Source: Rutidosis leptorrhynchoides
Lineage: Eukaryota > Streptophyta > Magnoliopsida > Asterales > Asteraceae
Direction of reading: 5' to 3'
Assembly (NCBI RefSeq): GCF_046630445.1
Contig: NC_092335.1
Location: 4,135,501 to 4,199,500 of the forward strand
DNA length: 64,000 nucleotides
Position 1 is the stretch's first letter, and the number at the start of each line of letters is the position of its first letter. The position numbers and the translations under genes were made by a program. Below are positions 11,313 to 21,797 of this stretch, piece by piece. The notes beneath the pieces are model-generated. The model did not search any database. It saw nothing but the letters and a program-made list of their open reading frames with translations, and had not been told where the DNA came from.

Positions 11313-13268
11313 TGATAATGCTAAAAACGAACATATATTTCATAGCATTATTCCTCAAGAAAGACAAGCTTTTAGTTGCAATTGTTCTATTTACAAGTAA
11401 TATTCGTTTAAATAATAAAAGGTGAAGACAAAAGACAGATTCGACGAATTGAAGACGCAAACGACCAAAAAGCTCAAAAGTACAAAAGACAATCAAAAAG
11501 GTTCCAATTATTGATAAGAAACGTCTCGAAATTACAAGAGTACAAGATTCAAAACGCAAAGTACAAGATATTAAATTGTACGCAAGGACGTTCGAAAATC
11601 CGGAACCGGGACCAGAGTCAACTCTTAACGCTCGACGCAACGGACTAAAAATTACAAGTTAACTATGTATATAAATATAATATAATATATAATTAATTAT
11701 ATTAATTATATATATATTATATATATATATTATAAACCGTCGGCAGAGAAAGACTCCAAGGGTGTGAGCTGTAAATACATTCTCCGCGACTCGCGGAGTT
11801 TGAAGAGGATTTTGCCGCAAGTCGCGGAGCCCCAAAAATCGAAATTCCCTATAAAGCCAACCGAATTCTGATCACAATTCATATCTTTTTCTTCTCTTAT
11901 CATACGTAAAATTTATATATATATATATAATTTATATTTTAATTTTAATTTTAATTCTAATAATAAGGGTATGTTAGCGAATGTTGTAAGGGTGTAAGTC
12001 GAAATTCTGTCCGTGTAACGCTACGCTATTTTTTAATCATTGTAAGTTATGTTCAACCTTTTTACATTAATGTCTCGTAGCTAAGTTATTATTATGCTTA
12101 TTTAATCCGAAGTAATCATGTTGTTGGGCTAATTACTAAAATTGGGTAATTGGGCTTTGTACCATAATTGGGGTTTGGACAAAAGAACGACACTTGTGGA
12201 AATTAGACTATGGGCTATTAATGGGCTTTATATTTGTTTAACTAAATGAAAGTTTGTTAATGTTAATATAAAGATTTACAATTGGGCGTCCCTATAAATT
12301 ACCATATACACTCGATCGGATACGATGGGCGGGGTATTTATATGTACGAATAATCGTTCATTTAACCGGACACGGGAATGGATTAATAGCCACTAGAATA
12401 ATTAAAACAGGGGTGAAATTACATTCAAGGGTAATTGGTGTAATTGTTAACAAAGTAGTAAAACCTTGATTTACACGCAGTTGATAACCTAGTGTATTCA
12501 TTAAACAAAGTATTAAAACCTTGTTACAATTCGAATCCCCAATTAGTTGGAATATTTAACTTCGGGTATAATAATAATTTGACAAGGACACTTGCACTTT
12601 ATATTTATGACTGATGGACTGTTATGGACAAAAATCAGACGGACATATTAAATAATCCAGGACAAAGGACAATTAACCCATGGGCATAAAACTAAAATCA
12701 ACACGTCAAACATCATGATTACGGAAGTTTAAATAAGCATAATTCTTTTATTTCATATTTAATTTCCTTTATTTTATATTTAATTGCACTTCTAATTATC
12801 GCACTTTTTATTGTTATTATATTTAATTGCATTTTTATTTTATCGCACTTTTATAATTCGCAATTTCATTATCGTTATTTACTTTACGCTTTAATTTAAG
12901 TCTTGTATTTATTTTATATTTTACAATAGGTTTTAATTGCGACTAAAGTCTTAAAATCGACAAACCGGTCATTAAACGGTAAAAACCCCCCTTTATAATA
13001 ATAATATTACTTATATATATGTTTGTATTTTTATAAAAGTAAATTAATATAGCGTTGAGCTTTGTTTAAAGATTTCCCTGTGGAACGAACCGGACTTACT
13101 AAAAACTACACTACTGTACGATTAGGTACACTGCCTATAAGTGTTGTAGCAAGGTTTAAGTATATCCATTCTATAAATAAATAAATATCTTGTGTAAAAT
13201 TGTATCGTATTTAATAGTGTTTTCTGCTAAAATTAATAACTATTTTATATACACCTCGCATAACATCA
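11313..13268 (+). mobile_element. Athila 3' LTR
   Basis: The LTR begins TGATAATG after the PPT and ends ACATCA at the switch to copia coding sequence, 1956 bp. Terminal TGAT...ATCA are inverted. The TATA box lies at 11850, so a long R/U5 of about 1.4 kb follows. AT-rich repeats lie at 11660-11730. No ORF of note. Confidence 0.8.
11782..11856 (+). promoter_or_regulatory. Athila LTR core promoter with paired palindromes
   Basis: CTCCGCGACTCGCGGAG (perfect dyad, central C) at 11782-11798; a partly decayed partner ending GTCGCGGAG at 11829; TATAAAG at 11850-11856 after a 20-nt gap. Transcription is expected to start about 25-35 nt after the TATA box. Confidence 0.65.
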
Positions 13269-13957
13269 ATGAGCAGTAGCCCTTGTTAGTTGTGTAAAAT
13301 GAACACAGTAGCTTGATAATGTAGGGGTGTCTTGCATTTTGATAGCAAGAACATGATACATGATAATGCGTTCTAATGTATCTAATGAGTTTGTACTAGA
13401 TCCGACTTAGCATATGTTGATACAAGAGTAATAAAAGTACATCTCATTAGAGATAAGTCAGTAACAGATATCTTGCAGTGATCAAGGGACACTGTGATGC
13501 AAACTATATATCTGATACGAATGATTCCAGAGCGACAAGTGGGTATTTATTCATACTTGGAGGTGCGAATATATCGTGGAAATCGTTTCAACAAGCGGTT
13601 ATTGCTAGATCCACGATGGAATCAGAATTCGTTGCTTTAGATAAAGCTGGTGAAGAGGTAGAATGGCTACGTCAATCCGTTAAAGATATACCAGATGGCC
13701 TAAGCCGATGTCAGCTATATGTATACATTGTGATAGCCAATCGGTGATTGGTAGAGCTCATATTATAATGTGTAATGGTATGAATAAACATATGAGACGT
13801 AGACATAATAAAGTACGACAACTAATCTCTAAAGGAATTATCACTATTGACTAAGTGAAGTCAAAGGATAATGTTGTGGATCCGCTGAAAAAAGGCTTAA
13901 GCAGAGAGTTAGTGTATGAGTCGTGCATGGGAATGGGACTGAAGCCCATGAAAGACT
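13269..13957 (+). pseudogene. copia pol 3' end (RNase H), interrupted
   Basis: The frame at about 13478-13747 reads GHCDANYISDTNDSRATSGY...ISWKSFQQAV...STMESEFVALDKA...EWLRQ, the copia RNase H signature with its Asp and Glu residues. Near 13710 the frame shifts: HCDSQS and the following KGLSRELVYESCMGMGLKPM block (the usual end of copia Pol) lie in another frame, with an in-frame stop before it. The 5' portion of the element is not in the window; the Athila LTR ends exactly where this begins, suggesting that Athila split it. Confidence 0.8.
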
Positions 13958-14570
13958 AAGTTTATATGAAGGAAAACCTAACTCAGTTGACTGGAGATCC
14001 CAAGATCTGAGTTCAATAGGACAACCTACTTGTATGAACTGGCGACGGTCACTGTGGGGGAGTTAATTACTAAACTAGCAACCCCTACACATTTAAAGGG
14101 ATTTTACTATTTAAGAGTAGACTTCCTAGTCCATTCCTAAAAGTGACAAGTAAGAGGATAAGCCTATGGCTTTTAATGATTCAACTGAAATAACCATGTG
14201 TGGTTAGTCAGTAGCCATTCAGTGGTGAATCACCTATGTGAGAGAGAAGTGGGGTTGCTTCGAAGGGTATTGTTGGGGTACAATACTTGATAAGCTCTCG
14301 CAGAACCAGGCTAATGTTCATGACCATAACGAACATAACTATGAGGACTTGAAGTTGTCAGGGAGAGTCTTGTGTGAAGTGTATTGTCGCCTACACAAAC
14401 GGCAGATGAGTTCAAAGACATCGCCGTCTACTCAGAGCCAGTAGACTAAGTGCGTTTTCACAAGCGAAAGTTCAAAGGGTAACACCTACTTATCGTATGC
14501 AAGATTCAACCGTTGAAACTTAATCGGAATATTGTTGTTTCTGAGATCGATCTCCATTCATGTGGGGGAT
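13958..14570 (+). other. copia 3' untranslated region and PPT
   Basis: Non-coding tail between the copia pol end and its LTR. It ends in the polypurine tract TGTGGGGGAT at 14561-14570, immediately before TGTTGG. The open frame at 14238-14444 lies inside this tail and is not considered a gene. Confidence 0.65.
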
Positions 14571-15190
14571 TGTTGGAAAAACTTGATAAAACATGTGTTT
14601 TCACCAAAATTTGGACACAAATAATTATATGTTCGAGTGACATATAATAGTAACTATTTTGTGAGTTTTGTAGTCCTTGACGAGGGCTTTAAAATGAGTT
14701 GAAGAGTGTCTAAAACGGATTAAATGTGAATGAGATATCGAATCTCAAAGTTGCTAGTTTGATGCAAAATCTAGAAGTTTTAGTATTTTGTGCCACATCG
14801 GTTGTGGTAACAAACCTAAGGCTATAGTCTCCACTATAAATAAAGGTCTTAGGCTTTGAAGAGAAATACACCAAAAATCATATAAGCATTCTTATATGAT
14901 TAGAGTTTCCTCTCAGCCGCAACAAGGTCTCCCCGTTCCGGTTACCTTTTAGGCAAGTGTTCAAGTCCGGCAGTACGCTGTTTCGGACCGGTGTACCCTG
15001 GGAACAGACGTCGAATCTGTTTAAGGGAATTGTGTCAAACACAAGCCCGGTCCAACCTTCAATTCGGTTAGATCGTTCTATCTTTTCGTTCTTGATCAGA
15101 TTATTTATTTTTGTGTGAATATTATAATCCGATTATTATGAATATGTTGTGATATGTTTATATTATTTTCAGTTTCGTATACATATTTCC
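14571..15190 (+). mobile_element. copia 3' LTR (right end approximate)
   Basis: Starts TGTTGGAAAAAC right after the PPT. It contains a CTATAAATAAAG core promoter near 14836 and a C/G-richer leader with short direct phrases. The expected terminus matching TGTTGG is not intact; TATTTCCTAA near 15187 may be a mutated end. The 5' LTR is outside the window. Confidence 0.6.
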
Positions 15191-15425
15191 TAAAGTTCTG
15201 AACTTTTGGTCTTCATGATGAAACTTATATCAGCAGATAGATTGTTTTGGTAAAACACAAATATAGGCTGTCTACAAGAATAGTCTCCACCAAAACAAGA
15301 CATATGTTTATAAAGCGAAAATGTCAAATAATTAAATAGCTAAATACCATCATGATCATGATGTAATTCATAATAAATCACCCAAAAGTTGAAGCGGACA
15401 TAACTTCCAATCAAGTAATTATTAC
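15191..15425. other. unassigned spacer with a small inverted repeat
   Basis: No gene seen. TTGTTTTGGT (15242-15251) pairs with ACCAAAACAA (15289-15298), a 10-bp stem with a 37-nt loop. It may belong to the end of the copia LTR or to a small foldback insertion. Confidence 0.4.
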
Positions 15426-16065
15426 TCTATATATCTAAAAGAGAAAGGCTAAGTGAATATTCAACTTATTAAACTTCACAAACTTACCACTAACTTTTCA
15501 TTTTTTTACAAATCACTCACACCCTTTATAATACTAACCTTTATAGTTTTCTAAGCTTACCACAAACTTTTCACATTTTATAATTTAACCATAAAACTTC
15601 TCATTCATTTAAATCCACCACAAACTTTCTATTATCTAATAACATTTGAATGTTTTTGCGGCAAAATATGTAAGTTTTGGGGCAAAAAAAATTCACTGGG
15701 GGCAAAGTCAAAAATTTTGAAATTTTTACATTGAAGATTGCAAACCCACTGGGGGCGGGCACCCCCTTGCCGCTACATAAAACCGCCCATGGTTTGTACC
15801 AATCGTTGATGTACGTCTCACTTTATTGATTTAGTATTTGAGTCTTTTCTCTCGACAAGACGAAAACTAAAACAAAAAATGATGACTAATTACTTGCACG
15901 TTTATTACAAATCAATCACATAACTATTTTAGGTCCTTCCTCGACAAAACGAAAAATAAAAAAATAATAAAAAAATGATAAACAATTACTTTCTCAATAA
16001 TTATCTATGTAATTAATGTTAATCAAGGGGTGATTAACCGACGCAAAGTCAGGTCGCCCGACTAG
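15426..16065 (+). mobile_element. non-autonomous Helitron
   Basis: The 5' side begins near TCTATATATCTAAAAG. The 3' end has CGAC-loop-GTCG followed after a few bases by CTAG (16062-16065) and then T, the classic Helitron terminus. No Rep/helicase coding. The interior holds a G-rich segment (15655-15770) with GGGGGCGGGCACCCCC. The base before the TC is C rather than A, so the 5' end is uncertain. Confidence 0.5.
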
Positions 16066-16209
16066 TTAAAACCAAATATAAAAACTCTAGTGATCAGTGA
16101 TTAGTAAATCTTCAGGAACATAGACAAGTTAACACAAACCCAAATGGCAATGAGTCATTAATTGACAGCATAATGATGCCCGTTGATTAGACACGTCTGG
16201 TTCATCATA
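16066..16209. other. short unassigned spacer
   Basis: 144 bp between the Helitron end and the solo LTR, ending in the left TCATA target duplication (16205-16209). Nothing recognised. Confidence 0.6.
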
Positions 16210-17627
16210 TATAACACCCCGCCAAAATACCATCTGACGGCGTGTTAATTCCGATCCCACAGTTAACAGTTACGCCCTCTATATGAGACGTTTAAAGCAA
16301 TCGCATTTAATTTTATTTAAAATAATAACTTTCAAAAACAAAAGTCAAAAATCCCAAAATAGAAACACTGTTGTGATCGTAACCACAAGCCAACAGTATT
16401 TGTGACGATCGCTCCAAATCCATATGGACGAACACGTCATTCATTGATTTCATTGCGAGGTATTTGACCTCTATATGATACGTTTTGTAAACATTGCATT
16501 CTTTTGAAAATGCATACCATAAATGAATATTTAAATCAAAGGTTTTCGACATCTGATGATTTCTACATATAGACAATCACCGTATATAATAGTTTACAAT
16601 AGTACTTCCGTTGACAATGCAGTCAAAATAAGGTACATGATGATGAATTGGTGAATGCAACGTTTTCTTGAAAAATATGCCATATAAGACTCCATGCACA
16701 TAGCTTGTCTATCATATAAGCAAACAGCGGAAGACTTCTAGGGAACCTGAGAATAAACATGCTAACAAGTGTCAACACAAAGGTTGGTGAGTTCATAGTT
16801 TGTATGTTTCGCATAATCTGTATATAAAGATGGATCACAAGATTTCAGTTGTTTCATCCAGAAACGTTTATCAAAATATTCTACGAAATTGAGCACCCTG
16901 GTAACTAAGCTTTAACGTTATAATAAGTACCCCTGTTTTAACATACATGCACCAACATGTACAATACACGCAATACAATGTGTACTAAACTCAAATAGCA
17001 TACGTCTGTTTTATAGTTCAGGCTAGGGTTTCTATACCTGGAACAGACGGGGATGTCAAGCCCTATGGATCCATATACAACTACTCGCGCCCACCAGTTC
17101 TTATAACTGGCAGTTACTAGTTACCAAAGCTAAGGGATTTTCGGTTCAAACTCGGTGTAGAATTTAGTATGTACTTGTATCCATTACGTTTAAAATAAAA
17201 TGCATGTATTCTCAGCCCAAAAATATATATTGAAAAAACATTTAAAAAGGGAGCATATGAAACTCACACATATAAATATTGTATATCGGTTAATAAAGCA
17301 TTTGCATGTATTCTCAGCCCAAAAATGTAGAGAGTAAAAGGGATCTTATGAAACTCACTGTTTAATATTGATATACAATATTGTAGAAAAGCACGTAGAC
17401 GCATCGGAGATGATAAACACGAGGTTTGATTCACAAAAATACCCTCGAACATTACCCATAATTTCCTTGGCAATAACCCATATTTTCCTTAGCTCTAGCT
17501 CGCTTGGAAACACGTTTTGAAAATTACTTGGACAGCACTCCGTCGTAATATTTTATGTACATTATTATTTTTGTATCGCAAAAATAATAACACTAATAAT
17601 AAAAATAATAAGATTAATAATAATCTT

Positions 17628-17629
<2 letters not shown>

Positions 17630-17702
<73 letters not shown>
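17630..17702 (+). repeat. (AAT)n microsatellite in LTR
   Basis: About 70 bp of AAT repeats, also present at the same place in the related LTRs (37190-37274, 41965-41990, 46134-46167) with different lengths. Confidence 0.9.
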
Positions 17703-17708
<6 letters not shown>

Positions 17709-18073
17709 TATTACGGAGTATATCTATATTTGTGTATGTGTGTGATTATCTCGAGCCAAAAACTGCAATTTATAGCAATCATACCTGAAAAAGTACCCCA
17801 TGCGATCACATGCATAGTTGACTTGTAATTTTTGTTCTGATAAGTCGTATGTCATCACTCGACTTATGTCCCGGTTTCGGTTTTTCGAACGCCCTTTCGT
17901 ACGCTGAGAAAACTAGTACTTTTCGTTTCGTGACTCGTACCTTTGTCAAAATATAAACTTAAATTATCCCTAAATTATATCACTCAAAGTGTATCTTAAA
18001 CTTTCGAGTGTTTTGGTCATTTACTTTTATAAATTATCGTCTCGTTATTTGTTAAAATACATTTTAAAATAGT

Positions 18074-18170
18074 GTTTACTGTAGCAAAGTCAATTTCACT
18101 GTAGCAAATAGTGATTTTCGCAAACACTGTAGCATTTTGGGTACTGTAGCAATTTGAAAATACTGTAGCA
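18074..18170 (+). repeat. ACTGTAGC cluster in solo LTR
   Basis: Five copies of ACTGTAGC within about 95 bp. The related LTR at 40920-43250 has the complementary GCTACAGT cluster (41294-41426), whereas the LTR pair at 35471 and 44416 lacks it. Confidence 0.75.
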
Positions 18171-19315
18171 AATTAGTGTTTTACTGGTTCATCTTAAACG
18201 CTTTAGTTAACTTATCTGAATATCAATTGAATCAATAAACGAATGTTACTATCGTTTACTAAATAACTTTAAATCATATATATTCAATTAGATATATAAA
18301 CCAATAAGTTTAATGTACGGTATCATGCAATTAAAACATTGTTACCTTTTCAAGTTATAGTATATATGTATCTATTTACATATAATTGTTCGCGAATCGT
18401 CGAAAACAATCGAAGGGTTTTTAAATATATAAAAGTAGTTCAAAAATTTTGAGATTCAGTTTTACAGACTTTGCTTATCGTGTCGGAAATGTTAATCATA
18501 CAAAGATTAAGTTTAAATTTGGTCAGAAATTTCTGGGTCATCACAGTATTTAAACAGTATAAAAGTTTTAAATGCGAAAGTAAATAATGTTCTTTAAAAT
18601 CAAATGCTGACTCTACGGCCAGTCATGCAGCAAACACAGCGAAAGCATACCTTTTAAGGACCTGAGAATAACAACACGCAAAAACAGGTCAACAAATAAT
18701 GTTGAGTGAATCTACAGATTTAAAGTAATGTAACAGTATCTGAAAAATAGTTATCAGAAAAATAGTTTAATTTCATTGACCACGAGATTCTATCGCTTGC
18801 ATAAACCGAGCACCTGAATACTAGCATTAACTCGAGTATAGAAACCACTACACCCGACCTTACCTCGTAAAATGTTATACACTTGTTCAAATGTATTTAA
18901 TGTTCAAAGTAAATGCACCACTGTTTTTATAGTGGGTGAGGTTGTCAACCTAACGGATCCGTCCATTTAAATTGTGCTTACACCGATGGTATTAAAAGTA
19001 TTCAAGCTAGAGGCTTTTTGAACAAACTCATTATGCATATGTGTAGTACTCATGTCAATATAAGAGTAATTGAAAATGTAAATATAACAGCGTGTATTCT
19101 CATCCCTGAAAACATGTAAAAAGCGGGACTGTAGACTCACCTTTGAATAAGCTCGGAATGAAAGACAAATGACTTGTACGGTTTAGACCCGAGTAATGTA
19201 ACCTAAGTATACGTATGTAGGTTGGTCAATATATGTATCTTATATAAGTGTGGTTTCATAGTGTACGTTGTCTTATTGCTCGACTCGACGCGTTTCAAAG
19301 TAAAAGTCAACTATA

Positions 19316-19439
19316 TCATGCAAGTCAAACAAAGTCAACCGAAGTCAAACCGAAAGTCAAACTTGGTCAAAGTAGTCAACTAAAGTCAACATCAGTAGGT
19401 TCATGCCAAATATTGGTCAACATATCAAACTTAAGTCAA
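19316..19439 (-). promoter_or_regulatory. cluster of ten TTGAC (W-box core) motifs
   Basis: GTCAA occurs at 19316, 19324, 19334, 19344, 19356, 19366, 19375, 19385, 19416 and 19435; several read TTGACT/TTGACC on the element-sense (minus) strand. TTGAC is the core of the WRKY-bound W-box. It lies inside the large solo LTR. Confidence 0.45.
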
Positions 19440-21402
19440 ACAATACGTTTCAGGTCATGAATGATCATTTTCACAATTTCAGTTTATCGTCATGCACAAA
19501 ATTTATGAACACGTAACATACTTAGCACATTATCTCATAGTACAAAATTCAAGTAAATATGAAAAACTCCAGATCATAACTAGACTTAAAATCGATTCCA
19601 AAAAGTCCGGCCAGGGACTCATACAACAATTAAAAGTCAGGAATCAGAAGGGATACATTTGGGGTTTGCCAAGTCAGTTTCTGACCGCGCACTGATTTCA
19701 TTTCGGCTATAACCGGAGTTAGGAACATGCAATTGATACAAGACCAGTGGCCATAGTTCAAGGACAAATCAAAGTAACACATATCAAAAATCTAGCCACT
19801 TTTGTTTAGCCAATTTGTACAGTTTATTCGTGCAAGTTGATCATTCAGTTTTCAGCTCAAATCAGAATTCACATAAAGTATGGCTCTATTGTGCCCAATG
19901 CATAAGATTTCAGAGATTAACATAAACTAACAATAAGTCACATATCATGTTAAGTTTCATTTCCCAGAAGCATACATGCTCAAACAATATACAAAATTCA
20001 AAGAGTACAAAACCATGTGCAATTTACAGATTCGATTCTCATTTAGTTAGTCACATTCGCATACGATTATCCGAAGATCTAGATACAATTAGCCTATGAT
20101 ATCTACATGAAAGATGAAGTACTTTTTGTCTATTTTTCAAATATACAAAGCTTTAATCACAGAAGTTAACACATTTTATCATACAAGGTTATTTTCATGC
20201 AAGTGCTGTATAAAACTTCATTTACACTAATTCTAACATAACTCGGGCTATACATAAGTAAACGACATGATATCCTAGTCCAACTTGAGTGTTTTTAAAT
20301 TATCTTTCCAGTGGTATAAGTCTTACATGCCAATTCGTTTTCTATCAATACCAGATTTCTGATCAAGCAACAAAAACACAACGATAATTCAAATCGACAT
20401 AACTTAATCATACGGAAACGAAATCAAGCGAATCCAAAGCCTAAACTCAATAGTTTTTCGCAAGGAATCTGATTATAACATAATAATTAACATTTGAAAA
20501 ACTTAATTTTTCTGATCAAACAAATACAAATTCGTTTTTAAACCCTAGCGCATCAAACAATCAAAATAACGATTACAATTAACACGTACGCGTATAGACT
20601 TGAGCAATTGACAACATAACTATGAAACTCACATGAAAATCAGATTTTTAAGATTTAGGGTTTATGCAATTATACCTTTGATCGCTAAATTAAATACACC
20701 AACGCGTAGAGGAGATCGGGAATTACAACTTTCGTGTTCAAGGTTTAATCTAAAAATCAAAAATTGATGGTATGGTGGTGGTGATGATGTCGACGGCCAA
20801 AGGGGAGGGAGGAGCCAAAAAAAAGTCGACTGGAATAATAGGGTAGGGATTATGGCAGCGTTTAATCCTCACAAATTAATTTATATTAAACCCTAGTTTC
20901 ACAAATTAGCACATAAGCCCCTAAACTTATCAAAAATTAAAATATAAGGGGGGTATGGGGAGGGGTCGGCCGAATGGGGCCCTCAGGGGGTTCCCAGGCT
21001 CTCGTTTTGTAATCCCGTGTATTCGTGGTCCGTTTTAAGTGCCGTTTAGTCGTAGCGAAGGTCCGGAACGCTAATCCGATCGTTAAACGCAACCAATCGC
21101 TTAATTTATTAAAAACCAAATAAATTAAATATTTTAAAAAGTTAATAATTAATAAAATTAATTATTAAAATAAACCCGAGCGTTTCGTTGCTCAAAAAGC
21201 TATTATCAAAATCGTATCGTTTTTATCGTATTTCATTATCCGAAATATTTATTTGAATCAATATCAACCCATATTAATTATTGAAACCCTCCAAATGTCA
21301 AGTACGCATTTAATACACGTAAACACATAAAAGTTAAATAATCGCCGTTAAATAAACTAACGGAAGGTTAACGAAAGTAACGGAAAAATCAGGGTTGTTA
21401 CA

Positions 21403-21797
21403 TCATAGACTCGCTAAAAATGTTCAAAAATTCGATTGTTAACTTCCAATCATGAATAAACACAATCAAGACCAACACACCACATGTCCACACTGGTTGT
21501 AGTAGGTTAAGAATTACGAACCGAATCATGGTAATGTAGGCTACTTTTTCTAACAGCATCCTAGTTACCCAAAAAAGTTGAAAACAATATACACATCCCC
21601 ACACGACAAAAAACTTAAACGGACTTGGTCCTAGTCTTGGAAGCTAAACGGGTGGTCGACTAATAAGTCAACTAATAATTTTAATTATATTATCATAATA
21701 CTTAAGGAAAGGAATGCTTCCGTAGCTAAAATCCACAAACCACTTCCAATTAACCTAAAACTACATCATCAACACTCTTCAGTATCACTTCACACTT
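21403..21797 (-). other. 3' flank / UTR of the kinase gene
   Basis: 395 bp between the kinase stop codon and the solo LTR; expected to hold the 3' UTR. No firm polyadenylation signal identified. A 68-codon minus frame here is not supported as a gene. Confidence 0.5.

Larger units (their letters stand above)
1..13268 (+). mobile_element. Athila-type Ty3 LTR retrotransposon, 5' end outside window
   Basis: Order seen: gag-pol, small zinc-knuckle ORF, Athila-like third ORF, antisense ORF, PPT and 3' LTR. The single gag-pol frame, the DLGAS protease motif, FMDD in RT and the large extra ORF before the 3' LTR fit the Athila lineage. The element abuts copia sequence at 13269, so I infer that it inserted into a copia element. 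The first 5 bp after the LTR are ATGAG; the matching TSD copy would lie outside the window. gag-pol, the third ORF and the PPT are all intact, so this is probably a young copy. Confidence 0.88.
16401..18545 (-). mobile_element. nested solo LTR of the TGTGATGACCC family
   Basis: 2145 bp, + strand TGTGACGATCG...GGTCATCACA, with perfect TSDs GTATT at 16396-16400 and 18546-18550. Same family as the LTRs at 35471, 40920 and 44416. Element sense is minus. Relative to its relatives it lacks about 150 bp around 17808, which removes one of the two promoter palindromes. It shares an ACTGTAGC cluster with the LTR at 40920. Confidence 0.88.
16210..21402 (-). mobile_element. solo LTR (about 3 kb) split by a second solo LTR
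   Basis: On the minus strand it runs from TGTAACAACCC (21402) to GGCGGGGTGTTATA (16210; terminal CA mutated to TA). It is flanked by perfect TSDs TCATA at 16205-16209 and 21403-21407. No internal retroviral genes are present, so this is a recombination-derived solo LTR, about 3.04 kb once the nested LTR is removed. It lies just 3' of the kinase gene. Confidence 0.8.

Noticed and set aside
14238..14444. 68-codon plus frame
   Set aside because: Lies in the copia 3' untranslated tail; no homolog recognised.
17517..17708. Poly-Asn open frame
   Set aside because: Translation of an AAT microsatellite in an LTR; the same applies to the poly-Tyr and poly-Leu frames at 37190-37372 and 45973-46266.
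20937..21119. 60-codon minus frame
   Set aside because: Inside the large solo LTR, no family resemblance, short.
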